From contig OX421497.1 in assembly GCA_949126835.1 (NCBI GenBank), positions 21,907,409 through 21,971,408 of the forward strand: a DNA stretch of 64,000 nt, written 5' to 3'. A program made the translations under genes and the position numbers. The notes beneath the pieces are model-generated. The model was given only the letters and a program-made list of their open reading frames with translations. It had not been told where the DNA came from and did no database searches. Source of the DNA: Anisus vortex. Lineage: Eukaryota > Mollusca > Gastropoda > Planorbidae. Below are positions 1 through 9,278 of the stretch, one piece after another. Each line of letters opens with the position of its first letter. The first letter of the stretch is position 1.

Positions 1-827
1 AAACAAACAAACAACACCTAAGCACACACATACCTATGCACACACGCTAACATAAACCAAGATAGCAAGTAAAATGAATGGCTGTGTGACAATCAACAAG
101 ACAGTTACAAATCTACAAGGAAAGTCAAGGGCCTGTGTCTGCTGTGGCAGCCAACATGTTCAGCTTGAGGCCATATGATTTGGGTTTGGTCATTATGTAT
201 TTTTATACCACAGGGCATAACTTTAAATTTTACACACGAATTAGGCCTCGGGGCCTAGAACCAAATAATGTCAAACATATTGCGCTGTGAGTTTGGTTTA
301 AATAGACATTGAAACATTAAAAAGCTATTATTGATTGAGTTGTTTTTTTGTGTTGTTGCCAACATATATATATTTATTTACAGGTAGAATATAAATATAA
401 TATATATTACAACATTGTTATTTATAATCTACTTGTAAAATAGACATATCACTAAAGAAAAATTTGAATTATCTAAAATATAGGGTTGCAATCTAAGGGT
501 TGACGATTGTAATCATTTTATGTTTCCGCCCAGCCCTCCCTCCCCCGAACATTTCAACCTTTCAACCTATCAAAGATTGTAAATATTCAACATTTTATTT
601 AAAAAATTTAAAAAAAAATGCAATCATCCAATATTTCAACAAAACTAAATAACGAAACAAACAATTTACATTTTCTAACATTTCAAACACCTGAAATTAC
701 AATCACCCAACATTTCAACCTATTAAAAAATTGTGATCAGTGATCATCCAACATTTCAAAACAATTAAATATTGCAATCCACCAACATTTTAACCTAAAA
801 TTTAGGCCTACTCATCTAATATTTCAA
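1..827. other. AT-rich non-coding stretch, intron 5 of the transferase gene
   Basis: No coding exon is visible on either strand. By position this is part of the last intron of the minus-strand transferase gene, whose final exon was searched for here and not found, so it should lie left of base 1. From about 540 to 820 a loose, degenerate word of the type caacatttcaa recurs at irregular spacing, probably a decayed tandem or dispersed repeat. Confidence 0.5.
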
Positions 828-833
828 TTAAAG

Positions 834-1091
834 AATTAATTCCATATAAAAGAAACTCCAACTCACCTTTGTGGGATTATTTAATTCCATATAAAAGAAA
901 CTCCAACTCACCTTTGTGGGATTAATTAATTCCATATAAAAGAAACTCCAACTCACCTTTGTGGGATTAATTAATTCCATATAAAAGAAACTCCAACTCA
1001 CCTCTGTGGGATTAATTAATTCCATATAAAAGAAACTCCAACTCACCTCTGTGGGATTAATTAATTCCATATAAAAGAAACTCCAACTCAC
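834..1091 (-). repeat. 45-bp minisatellite made of exon-5 end plus its splice donor
   Basis: Nearly six copies of a 45-bp unit start exactly at the 3' end of exon 5. On the minus strand each unit holds CCCACAGAG or CCCACAAAG (the last nine exon bases or a near copy), then GTGAGTTGGAG, then an AT-rich filler. Every unit therefore carries an excellent 5' splice site. The true donor is at 1091-1090, and copies recur at about 1046, 1001, 956, 911 and 866. Continuing past the first donor in the coding frame meets TGA at once, so use of a later copy would truncate the protein. Confidence 0.93.
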
Positions 1092-1196
1092 CTCTGTGGG
1101 TTCTGCTCATTCCCATGATCTTTAGTGTGTTTAATCATTCGGTACCTGGCTATCTCCATGGGGTACCTGGTGATGATCATACCACTGTGTCGTATC
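1092..1196 (-). CDS. B4GALT: Beta-1,4-GalT/GalNAcT family enzyme, coding exon 5
   Basis: This 105-bp exon encodes 34 whole codons plus a split codon at each end. The acceptor is ttctcttag|G and the donor CACAGAG|GTGAGT. The peptide begins IRHSGMIITRYPMEIARYRM and continues IKHTKDHGNEQNPQ. It matches the C-terminal part of the GT7 catalytic domain: RMIKH supplies the His that ligands the catalytic metal, and the NEQNPQR run is a family hallmark. Its first base completes the AG left by exon 4 to make Arg. The length equals that of the matching vertebrate B4GALT exon as I recall it. The following exon (acceptor-binding end and stop codon) is not in the window. The identification rests on motifs and matching phase. 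Confidence 0.93.
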
Positions 1197-1264
1197 CTAA
1201 GAGAATACAAGAAGGCTCCAGTTAACAATATGTATAGTTGGCATCAACATAATCAGTTGACTGG

Positions 1265-3045
1265 CTCCCCCACTCACCCTCTCTCCCTATGCCAGATTCC
1301 TCTCTCTCGCCATGCCAGCTCACCCTCTCTCCCCATGCCAGATTCCTCTCTCTCGCCATGCCAGCTCACCCTCTCTCCCCATGCCAGCTCACCCTCTCTC
1401 CCCATGCCAGCTCACCCTCTCTCTCCATGACAGCTCACCATCTCTCCCCATGTCAGCTCACCATCTCTCCCCATGTCAGCACAACCTCTCTCCCCATGTC
1501 AGCTCAGCATCTCTCCCCATGTCAGCGCAACCTCTTTCCCTATGCCCGCTAACCCTCTCTCCCCATGTCAGCTCACCCGCTCTCCCCACGCAAGCTTACC
1601 CGCTCTCCCCATGCCAGCTTACCCGCTCTCCCCATGCCAGCTCACCTGCTCTCCTCATGTCAGTGCAACCTCTCTCCCCATGTCAGCTCACCATTTCTCC
1701 CCATGTCAGCGCAATCTCTCTACCCATGCTAGCTCACCCTCACTCCAAGTGACAGCTCATCCCCCTCCTTGTGACAACTCACCATATCTCCCCATGCAGG
1801 CTTACCCTCTCTCCCCATGTCAGCACAGCCTCTCTCCCCATGCCAGCTAACTCTCTCTACCCATGCCAGCTCACCATCTCTCCCCATGTCAGCACAACCT
1901 CTCTCCCCATGCCAGCTCACAAACTCTCCCCATGTCAGGGCAACCTTTCTCTCCATGCCAGTTCACCATCTCTCCCCATGCCAGCTCACCATCTCTCCCC
2001 ATGTCAGCGCAACCACTCTCCCCATGCCAGATCACCCTCTCTCCCCAGGCCGGCTCACCCTCTCTCCCAATGCCAGCTCACCCTCTCTCCCCATGTCAGC
2101 GCAACTTCTCTCCCCATGCCAGCTCACCATCTCTCCCCATGCCAGCTCACCATCTCTCCCCATGCCAGCTCACCATCTCTCCCCATGCCAGCTCACCATC
2201 TCTCCCCATGTCAGCGCAACCACTCTCCCCATGCCAGATAACCCTCTCTCCCCATGCCGGCTCACCCTCTCTCCCACTGCCAGCTCACCCTTTTTCCCCA
2301 TGTTAGCTCACCATCTCTCCCCATGTCAGCTCACCCTCTCTCCCCATGTCAGCTCACCATCTCTCCCCATGTCAGCTCACCATATCTCCCCATGTTAGCT
2401 CACCATCTCTCCCCATGCCAGCTCACCTGCTCTCCCCATGCGAGCTCACCCACTCTCCCCATGTCAGCTCAACCTCTCTCCCCATGTCAGCTCAACATCT
2501 CTCCCCATGTCAGCGCAACATCTCTCCCCATGTCAGCGCAACCTCACTCCCCATGCCAGCTCACCCTCCCTCCATGTGACAGCTCAACCTCCCTCCCTGT
2601 GACAGCTCACCCTCTCTCCCCATGCCAGCTCACCATCTCTCCCCATGCCAGCTCACCATCTCTCCCCATGTCAGCGCAACCTCTCTCCCCATGTCAGCTC
2701 ACCATCTCTCCCCATGTCAGTGCATCCTCTCTCTCCATGTCAGCTCACCATCTCTCCCCATGTCAACGCAACCTCTCTCCCCATTCGAGCTCACCCTCTC
2801 TCCCCATGCCAGATTGACCTCTCCCCATGACAGCTCACCCTTCCTCCCTGTGACAGCTCACCATCTCTCCCCATGTCAGCGCAACCTCTCTCCCCATGTC
2901 AGCTCACCATCTCTCCTCATGTCAGTGCAGCCTCTCTCCCCCATGTCAGCTCACCATCTCTCCCCATGTCAACGCAACCTCTCTCCCCATTCGAGCTCAC
3001 CCTCTCTCCCCATGCCAGCTCACACTCCCTCCCTGTGCCAGCTCC
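1265..3045. repeat. 23-bp minisatellite, about 76 copies, in intron 4
   Basis: The plus-strand unit is ctctccccatg followed by ccagctcaccat, with common variants gtcagctcaccat, gtcagcgcaacct and ccagatcaccct. The repeat period of 23 is not a multiple of three, so all three plus frames stay open and give false proteins rich in SPHASSPSLPM-type words. On the minus strand most units contain GGTGAGC, a good match to a 5' splice site. The array fills most of the intron between exons 4 and 5. A few units are changed to a gtgacagctcacc form with tccctcc. Confidence 0.95.
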
Positions 3046-3452
3046 AGAGCTTTGGCCTTGAGGTTTATAGTGCCGGAGGGGACGAGGAGGATGGGTGGGT
3101 GTGCACTGATATTTCTCACATCGCAATGGGTGCCCATCAAGTTTTGATCAGTGGTACTAACAGGGATAAGTTGCTAACAATCCCATGTGCATGTCATAAA
3201 CAGTTCAACAGATTGATATATACATATACAAATATTATATTATTTCATTTAGTCTATTTCGGGGATAAGAAGTAGGGTCTATGGCTTTGGCCAAAATAAT
3301 AGATGAAAACATAATGCATGTAGGAGGGGAAGTGGTTCATGATTGTGTGTGTGGTGGGGCCATTAACATGAGTCTGTATGAATAGGTTTGCATGAGTGTG
3401 TGCATATATGTGTTTGTATATGTGTTTGTATGTGTGTGTGAGAAGCACTTAC
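3046..3452. other. Single-copy part of intron 4 with TG-rich simple repeat
   Basis: Bases 3046-3260 are non-repetitive and GC-richer than the surroundings. An open stretch crosses 3046-3160 on both strands, but no family is recognisable and the phase of exons 4 and 5 joins perfectly without it. Bases 3390-3440 are TG/TA-rich (tgtttgtatgtgtgtgtg) and lie within about ten bases of the exon 4 donor. Confidence 0.5.
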
Positions 3453-3575
3453 CTAGCCGCCATGTCATCATCTTCCCCTCCCCAGCCAAAAAACATGTTG
3501 GAGAAGCCATTGACCTTCTCAAAGTCATCCTTGCTTATGGCACTGACCCCTCCATAGATACCATCGTATGGCAGT
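3453..3575 (-). CDS. B4GALT: Beta-1,4-GalT/GalNAcT family enzyme, coding exon 4 (catalytic core)
   Basis: This 123-bp exon encodes 40 whole codons with a split Arg at each end. The acceptor is ttatccacag|A and the donor GGCTAG|GTAAGT. The peptide starts LPYDGIYGGVSAISKDDFEK and ends with GFSNMFFGWGGEDDDMAA. GWGGEDDD is the signature of GT7 enzymes that binds acceptor and supplies the catalytic acid. In the LPYxxx segment the position equal to Tyr289 of bovine beta4GalT1 is Ile. That substitution is known to favour UDP-GalNAc over UDP-Gal and is typical of invertebrate beta4GalNAcTs. The product is therefore more likely a LacdiNAc-forming GalNAc transferase than a Gal transferase, although snail enzymes of this fold can also use GlcNAc. 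Exon length agrees with the conserved vertebrate gene structure. Confidence 0.95.
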
Positions 3576-3672
3576 CTGTGGATAAAACCCTCCGGTCAAT
3601 AAAGCAAATGAAACACCCTGTATAATTGCATTGTTTTATCGGACACTTGTGTATATTTAGTTAGAATAATGC

Positions 3673-4713
3673 CTGCGACAAACCTGTAGTTAAATTTGTC
3701 TATGGCTGCCACTAACCTGTAGTTAAATTTGTATATGGCTGCCACTAAGATGTAGTTAAATTTGTCTATGGCTGCCACTAACCTGTAGTTAAATTTGTCT
3801 ATGGCTGCCACTAACCTGAAGTTAAATTTGTCTATGGCTGCCACTAATCTGAAGTTAAATTTGTCTATGGCTGCCACTAACTAGTAGTTAAATTTGTCTA
3901 TGGCTGCCTCTAACCTGTAGTTAAATTTGTCTATGGCTGCCACTAACCTGTAGTTAAATTTGTCTATGGCTGCCACTAACCTGTAGTTAAATTTGTCTAT
4001 GGCTGCCACTAATCTGAAGTTAAATTTGACTATGGCTGCCACTAACTAGTAGTTAAATTTTTCTATGGCTGCCACTAACCTGTAGTTAAATTGGTCTATG
4101 GCTACCACTAACCTGAAGTTAAATTTGTCTATGGCTGCCACTAACCTGTAGTTAAATTTGTCTATGGCTGCCACTAACCTGTAGTTAAATTTGTCTATGG
4201 CTGCCACTAACCTGTAGTTAAATTTGTCTATGGCTGCCACTAACCTGAAGTTAAATTTGTCTATGACTGCCACTAACCTGTAGTTAAATTTGTCTATGGC
4301 TGCCACTAACCTGAAGTTAAATTTGTCTATGACTGCCACTAACCTGTAGTTAAATTTGTCAATGGCTGCCACTAACCTGTAGTTAAATTTGTCTATGACT
4401 GCCACTAACCTGTAGTTAAATTTGTCTACGGCTGCAACTAACCTGAAGTTAAATTTGTCTATGGCTGCCACTAACCTGTATTTAAATGTGTCTATGGCTG
4501 CCACTATTCACTAACCTGTAGTTAAATTTGTCTATGACTGCCACTAACCTGTAGTTAAATTTGTCTATGGCTGCCACTAACCTGAAGTTAAATTTGTCTA
4601 TGGCTGCCACTAACCTGTAGTTAAATTTGTCTATGGCTGCCACTAATCTGTAGTTAAATTTGTCTATGGCTGCCACTAACCTGTAGTTAAATTGGTCTAT
4701 AGCTGCCACTAAC
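3673..4713 (-). repeat. 33-bp minisatellite of exon-3 end plus splice donor, about 32 units
   Basis: Read on the minus strand, the unit is GTTAGTGGCAGCCATAGAC then AAATTTAACTACAG. It is a copy of the last 25 or so bases of exon 3 (AAIDKFNYR) joined to the start of intron 3. By eye about 26 of 32 unit boundaries, counting the authentic one, keep CAG|GTTAGT. The others have AT or CT where GT should be. Because 33 is a multiple of three and the unit has no stop, reading through gives VAAIDKFNYRL repeats. A 7-base insertion near 4508 (ttcacta) breaks that frame after six extra units. Sequence divergence is low throughout. Confidence 0.95.
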
Positions 4714-4901
4714 CTGTAGTTAAACTTGTCTATGGCTGCAGACAAATGTCTGGGTTTCTCAGGGCAGGAGTAGATGTTTCTATCATTCTCAGGGATCAGG
4801 TCCACATCATGGAAAATAGCACACTGGTAGTCGTAGCGCTTCATGGCCTCTGCATAGCCAATGTTCATCAGCATGGCCCGATTAAATTTACCTGGTAGTG
4901 C
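4714..4901 (-). CDS. B4GALT: Beta-1,4-GalT/GalNAcT family enzyme, coding exon 3 (DVD metal site)
   Basis: This 188-bp exon encodes 62 codons plus AG of a split Arg. The acceptor is ttatcttcag|GC and the first donor TACAG|GTTAGT. The peptide begins ALPGKFNRAMLMNIGYAEAM, then runs through YQCAIFHDVDLIPEN and PEKPRHLSAAIDKFNY. FNRA, the DVD motif that holds the metal and UDP-sugar, the flanking Cys pair (YQC and YSC) and PRHLS are all classic for the B4GALT family. I chose the donor at 4713-4712 because it joins FNYR directly to LPY of exon 4, as in family members. Many identical donors follow in the adjoining array, so the true splice site may vary. Exon length matches the vertebrate gene as I recall it. 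Confidence 0.95.
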
Positions 4902-5347
4902 CTGAAGATAAACAGCCAAGGGTTATAATCCACTGACTTAACATGACTTTCAAAGTAAGTAGTCTTACAGACAATTAGACTGACTTAACACTCTCTCAAA
5001 GTAAGAAGTCTTATAAAAAAAAAAAGTGTAGACTTAACACTTTTCTTTAAAACATTTAAAACAGGTACACAAATGTCTTTACAAAAAAGGGTAAATGAAA
5101 ACTGCAACACCTCAAAATACAGCAGTTGGTCTCTTTGGCTAATGGCAGTGCCTTGACTGTCATTTTTAGAGTCTTAGTCTACAAGTGGTTTGGAGTGGAG
5201 ATGATTAATGCTATACTAAGTGTGTGTTTAGGCTACTCTGTGTTTGTGTGTTTAGGCTACTCTGTGTTTGTGTGTTTAGGCTATTGGCAGTTTCAATGAA
5301 TCAACAAAACTAACCATTACAAAAATTGATTCAATGCTAATAGTTAC
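4902..5347. other. Intron 2 with a short 24-bp tandem repeat
   Basis: No coding content. About 2.5 copies of a 24-bp unit (gtgtgtttaggctactctgtgttt) lie at 5222-5284, some 60 bases inside the intron from the exon 2 donor. The rest is AT-rich. Confidence 0.7.
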
Positions 5348-5580
5348 CTGGTCAATAACAAATATGCCATAGTCCAACTGCTGCCTGCCCAAAATTGGAT
5401 GAAGGTTCTTCAAGAGTATCTTCAGGTGCTCATCCCTGTTCCTGTAAGGGACGATGATGGCCACGCGGTGCCGGGCGGTACAGTCTGGAGGCTTGAAGCG
5501 GCCACCTGGCAGGAGGCCGGGGTTTTCGGCAGCGATTTCCTCCAAGCTGGACCCCACACTGTAGGTGGCCAGTGGGCCAT
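5348..5580 (-). CDS. B4GALT: Beta-1,4-GalT/GalNAcT family enzyme, coding exon 2
   Basis: This 233-bp exon supplies the AT that completes an Asn codon with exon 1, then 77 codons. The acceptor is tcctttcttgccag|AT and the donor GACCAG|GTAACT, phase 0. The peptide contains GPLATYSVGSSLEEIAAENP, GGRFKPPDC, ARHRVAIIVPYRNRDEHLK and RQQLDYGIFVIDQ. This is the N-terminal half of the catalytic domain: the P-R/N-x-R-x-x-H sugar-nucleotide segment, the first Cys of the conserved disulfide (PPDC) and the QQLDYGI strand. Joined to exon 1 it gives CPLVPPRLN-GPL, matching the family pattern of a Cys-Pro rich link before GP. Exon length is close to the roughly 236 bp of vertebrate exon 2. Confidence 0.95.
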
Positions 5581-7320
5581 CTGGCAAGAAAGGACAGAAT
5601 AATAAGTATGGTATAAGTGGAGGTGATACTACTAAATTTACTCGAGAAAAACAACAACACATCACTTAATCCAACAAGGAAAGGTAGTCATACTGTTGTT
5701 TCTTATTATAGTAAACATAAAACACACAAGCAGTAAATAACAGAAGAGAGCACGCTGGGCATGCTAAATTTATTTATTTTTATTGCTATTAAGTTGGTGG
5801 GGGTAAAGTTTCTACTGGAAGAGAGAGAGAGAGATGATGTGATTAAAGGTTCGAGAGAGAGATAGAGAGATGGTGAGAACACAGTTTGAATTCAATCTTC
5901 CTATCTTTATGGATGTATTCGAAATGTTATCCGATACAATTCACTATTCATTTTCAGCAGTTGGTATGAGTGCATAAGTGTGAGTGTGTGGGAGGGGGGC
6001 TGGTGTGTGCAGAATGGGATACGTGTGTGCTATGTTTGTGACAACAACAAAAAAAAAATCCAAAAAAAAAAAAACTGTTAGATCTGACACGGGAGATTGA
6101 ATTCTAAAGTCACGACATAATGACGACATGTAATGACCTCCTTCTGATTACCTACTTTTACTTCCAACCTGTGATATGGAGGGGGACACACACACACACA
6201 CAAACCAACAGGCCTCGCCTCCCATCCCTCTCGCCCTACAATCCCAAACCACAAAACTGCTAAATGATGCTGTTCAAAGATTACAAGGAAAGAGCCCAGG
6301 ACCAAAGACAAACATGACCATCAATGTTTGAACTTCAGTTTGTCTCTAGCTAGAGGAGGAGACTGTCTTCCTTCACTCTCTCTCTCTCTGTATAAATACA
6401 ACTGTCATCCAAGTCTCTATTTCTTCTTCCTGTTGCTAATATCTTAATCAGTTAGCAGTCGATTCAAACTTTGGATTACAACAGAGACTTCATTATACAA
6501 CTAAGTTATGCAATAATACATATACTTCATTATAAACCTAAGTTATGCAATAATACATATACTTCATCATACAACTAAGTTATGCAATAACACATAGATT
6601 TCATTATAAGTAAGCATTTCGTGAACTAATACTTACAACTTATAAATAAAATCGAGACCCGGTAGCCTTAACAACGTTATGCTGCGAGTGTAGGAAGAAA
6701 GCCTTACAACTATAACAATAACTATCGGGATGAGATAAAGAGAGCGCTTGCGGAAATAAATAGCGATAACGATGGCCCTGGGTACGGATTGAACAACAAA
6801 TAAAGATATATTCAATGAAAGACAACAAAGAACTAGGTGAGCCGCTATATCCCAGAGAACAATTCTAAATATGGCAGTCGAAGACGTGCTGTCAAAGAAA
6901 CAACACACACACACACACAAAAGAAAAACCCACAAAAACAAAACAATATTAAAAGAAGAAAGAAATACAAAAAGAAAAGTAGATCAGAATGGGCGGCAAG
7001 AATTATTATTGGGAAACAAACTTTTGGCGAGATCATATTTTTTAATACCCGTATTTTCATTTTACAAAACCACAAATTATATAGCACAGGATTGCAAGAC
7101 ATAAGTTATTAAGCGGTTGGGAAGAGGGGTTGGTTTGGGTGGGGTGGGGGGGGGATATCGCAAGGTGGTGGGAACATTGAAAGAAGTGGGTTGGGTGGAA
7201 ATAGCAGGTTAGTTCTGAAAAACTGGTGCTAAAATACACACAAAGCCCTAAACTATGTTTTACTAATTTATCATAACGATTGTTGCAGTATGATTCTACA
7301 CTCAAAGCAAAGTATCTAGA
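5581..7320. other. Intron 1, left part: simple repeats and one small tandem array
   Basis: No exon recognised. It holds GA and CA/TG simple repeats (about 5820-5870, 6185-6205, 6900-6920), A-runs near 6047-6075 and a G-run at 7140-7156. At 6487-6614 a 37-bp unit (acttcattatacaactaag then ttatgcaataatacatat) occurs about 3.4 times. Confidence 0.6.
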
Positions 7321-7329
7321 AGTCGGGAT

Positions 7330-7815
7330 ACATGGCTTCTATTCATACCTTCCTGAAAGGTTTACAAACTTCAGAAAGTTTTAAACTAGGATTATGGCAA
7401 TGTTCGGTTCCACCTATGTGTGTGAACAGTTATTTTCCATCATAAAAATTAACAAAAACTTCTCAGAGAACAAGGCTGACCAATGAACACTTGACATCCC
7501 TGATGAATGTCGGAACTGCAAATACATTTCAGCCATATATACGAAAAATTGTCATGAAAAGGAGGCATCAAACCTCAGGACAAAACACTGATCAAAGTGT
7601 AAAATGATTGAATGTTTTTAAATAAATGTTGAATTACAATTATTATATTTGGCGTTGTGGGGCGTTACCTTAATAAAGCCGTTTTAGAAGGCGTGCAAAT
7701 TAATTAAATATAATTCAATTAGATTACAGAGTTTCTCGGATTTGTTGGTGTGGCCCGCCGGTATACTAAAAGTATCTTATGCGGTCCATGGTGCTTTTTG
7801 AGTTTGACACGCCTG
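7330..7815 (+). pseudogene. Decayed hAT transposase C-terminus with right terminal repeat
   Basis: Between 7340 and 7590 broken frames give MAMFGSTYVCEQLFSI and, after a frameshift, NEHLTSLMNVGTANTFQPYI. These words are typical of the C-terminal dimerisation part of hAT transposases of the GTF2IRD2/SCAND3-like group. At 7803-7815 the sequence gagtttgacacgcctg resembles a hAT right terminal inverted repeat (reverse CAGGCGTGTCAAACTC). Frameshifts and stops show it is dead. No matching left end was found upstream, so it is probably 5'-truncated or too diverged. Confidence 0.65.
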
Positions 7816-8973
7816 GTGTAGATTTCAATTAAAACGTTATAAAGAGTCAATTCTCCATTACACTTTTCTAATGGTGTGCAGGGGGGAAGTGGGGTACTAA
7901 AGACTACTATCAATGAGCCAACGATGGTTAGGCCATAAGGGGGTTAATTATTGTCAGATTCGCTCGTTTTATCAGTCAAAATATGATAGGTTTTACAACA
8001 CTGTTCTATGGAATAGATTGTATGCACATAATTATAAATATATAGTTCAAATAAATGTATAACAGGCAAACAAACAAAAACGAAGACAAGAACAATAATA
8101 TGAAAGATTGGTTTTCTTTTAAGGCTACACAAATTGTACTCAAAACAAGAACCCGTAGTTATAGTAATAAACAGATGTAGTAATAAACAGACCTTAGTTG
8201 TAGTAATAAATATACCATAGTTGTAGTAATGAATATACCATAGCTGTAGTAATAAATATACCATAGCTGTAGTAATAAATATACCAAAACTGTAGTAATA
8301 AATAGACCATAGCTGTACTAATAAATAGACCATAGTTGTAGTAATAACTAGTAGATTGTACAATAAAGACCTTTCTAAAACTAGAGCCTTCTTCTAATTA
8401 TTTCGGCACCTGTTGAATGGACCGAAAACGACTCTTTGTCGAAGGCTGAAAAGTCTAAAGTAAGTGGTAGATTTAAGGTCTCATTGATACTACGAACGAA
8501 AACCTTGCCGTGCAAGTTGATCCTTTTAACTTCAATACAACAGTTCCATGAATAGCCGATTAATTTTTTTTGTTACGGGTCCCAATTATCATTCAAATGA
8601 GATTTAGAAGTGTTGGTTCTGGGGCACTCAAACTATTGGCGCCTAATTGGGGGGGGGGGGTGAGGAGGAGACAAAAAAGCAGACAGAAGAAAGGGTAGGA
8701 GGACGATATAATCCTTGATAAACTTCCAAAAATAGGCGTCACAATGCCGTGACAAGTAGTGAGAAATTATACAATAGTCACGAATGCCGTGACAAGTAGT
8801 CAGAAATAATACAATAGTCACGAATGCCGTCCCAACCGGTTATCGGATAGGTGAAGATAAATGGGGTATTAGAAGATTAGTTTCAGTATTGATACATAGT
8901 TCCTTCAATATTGCAGTAATAACAGCATTATAGGATAACCACGCTCTTGACTTTATTGCATTGGCGATAAAAC
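7816..8973. other. Intron 1: small tandem arrays in AT-rich DNA
   Basis: No gene seen. At 8155-8355 a 23-bp unit (tagtaataaatatacc then atagctg, variable) recurs about eight times. At 8742-8830 a 40-bp unit that begins aatgccgtgacaagtagt is present a little over twice. A G-run lies at 8650-8660. Confidence 0.65.
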
Positions 8974-9278
8974 CATAGACTATAATAAGATGGACCGCTT
9001 GCTCTATTTTTAGAGCTTATACTTATATAACTTTTTTTTTCCGTGCGCAACCAATAAGGCTGTCTTAAATTACTTCTGCGTTCCTCGTTGTTTCTTAAAT
9101 GTTTCCGCTTTATACAACTTTCGATTTTAATTTTAATTTTTCATTGAGAAAATCGAAGCGATTCAATAAAACGGAAGTGCAAAGGAAACATCGAATCGGA
9201 AATTCCGAAAATCAGTGTTTCCAGTCATCATATAGCAGAAAGACTAAAGCAAGCGGTCCATGTATATTATAGTCTATG
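8974..9278. mobile_element. 305-bp MITE with GGACCGCTT-type inverted repeats
   Basis: The left end CATAGACTATAATAAGAT followed by GGACCGCTTGCT is mirrored at the right end as AGCAAGCGGTCC through TATAGTCTATG, an inverted repeat of about 30 bp. It is flanked by ataaaac on both sides (8967-8973 and 9279-9285), a 7-bp and possibly 8-bp target duplication. There is no coding capacity. A second, diverged copy with the same ends lies at 11461-11925. hAT-like ancestry is inferred from the duplication length. Confidence 0.75.

Noticed and set aside
3046..3130. Extra exon of the transferase between exons 4 and 5
   Set aside because: The phase would fit after ATATCAG, but the peptide has no match to the family, and exons 4 and 5 join perfectly without it. 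The apparent donor is part of the 23-bp array.
1125..3275. Proline/histidine-rich repeat proteins in three plus frames
   Set aside because: A 23-bp repeat open in all three frames cannot be three genes. It lies in an intron of the minus-strand gene.
4046..4504. Separate gene coding AAIDKFNYRLV repeats
   Set aside because: It is the 33-bp array derived from exon 3 and its donor, not an independent gene.
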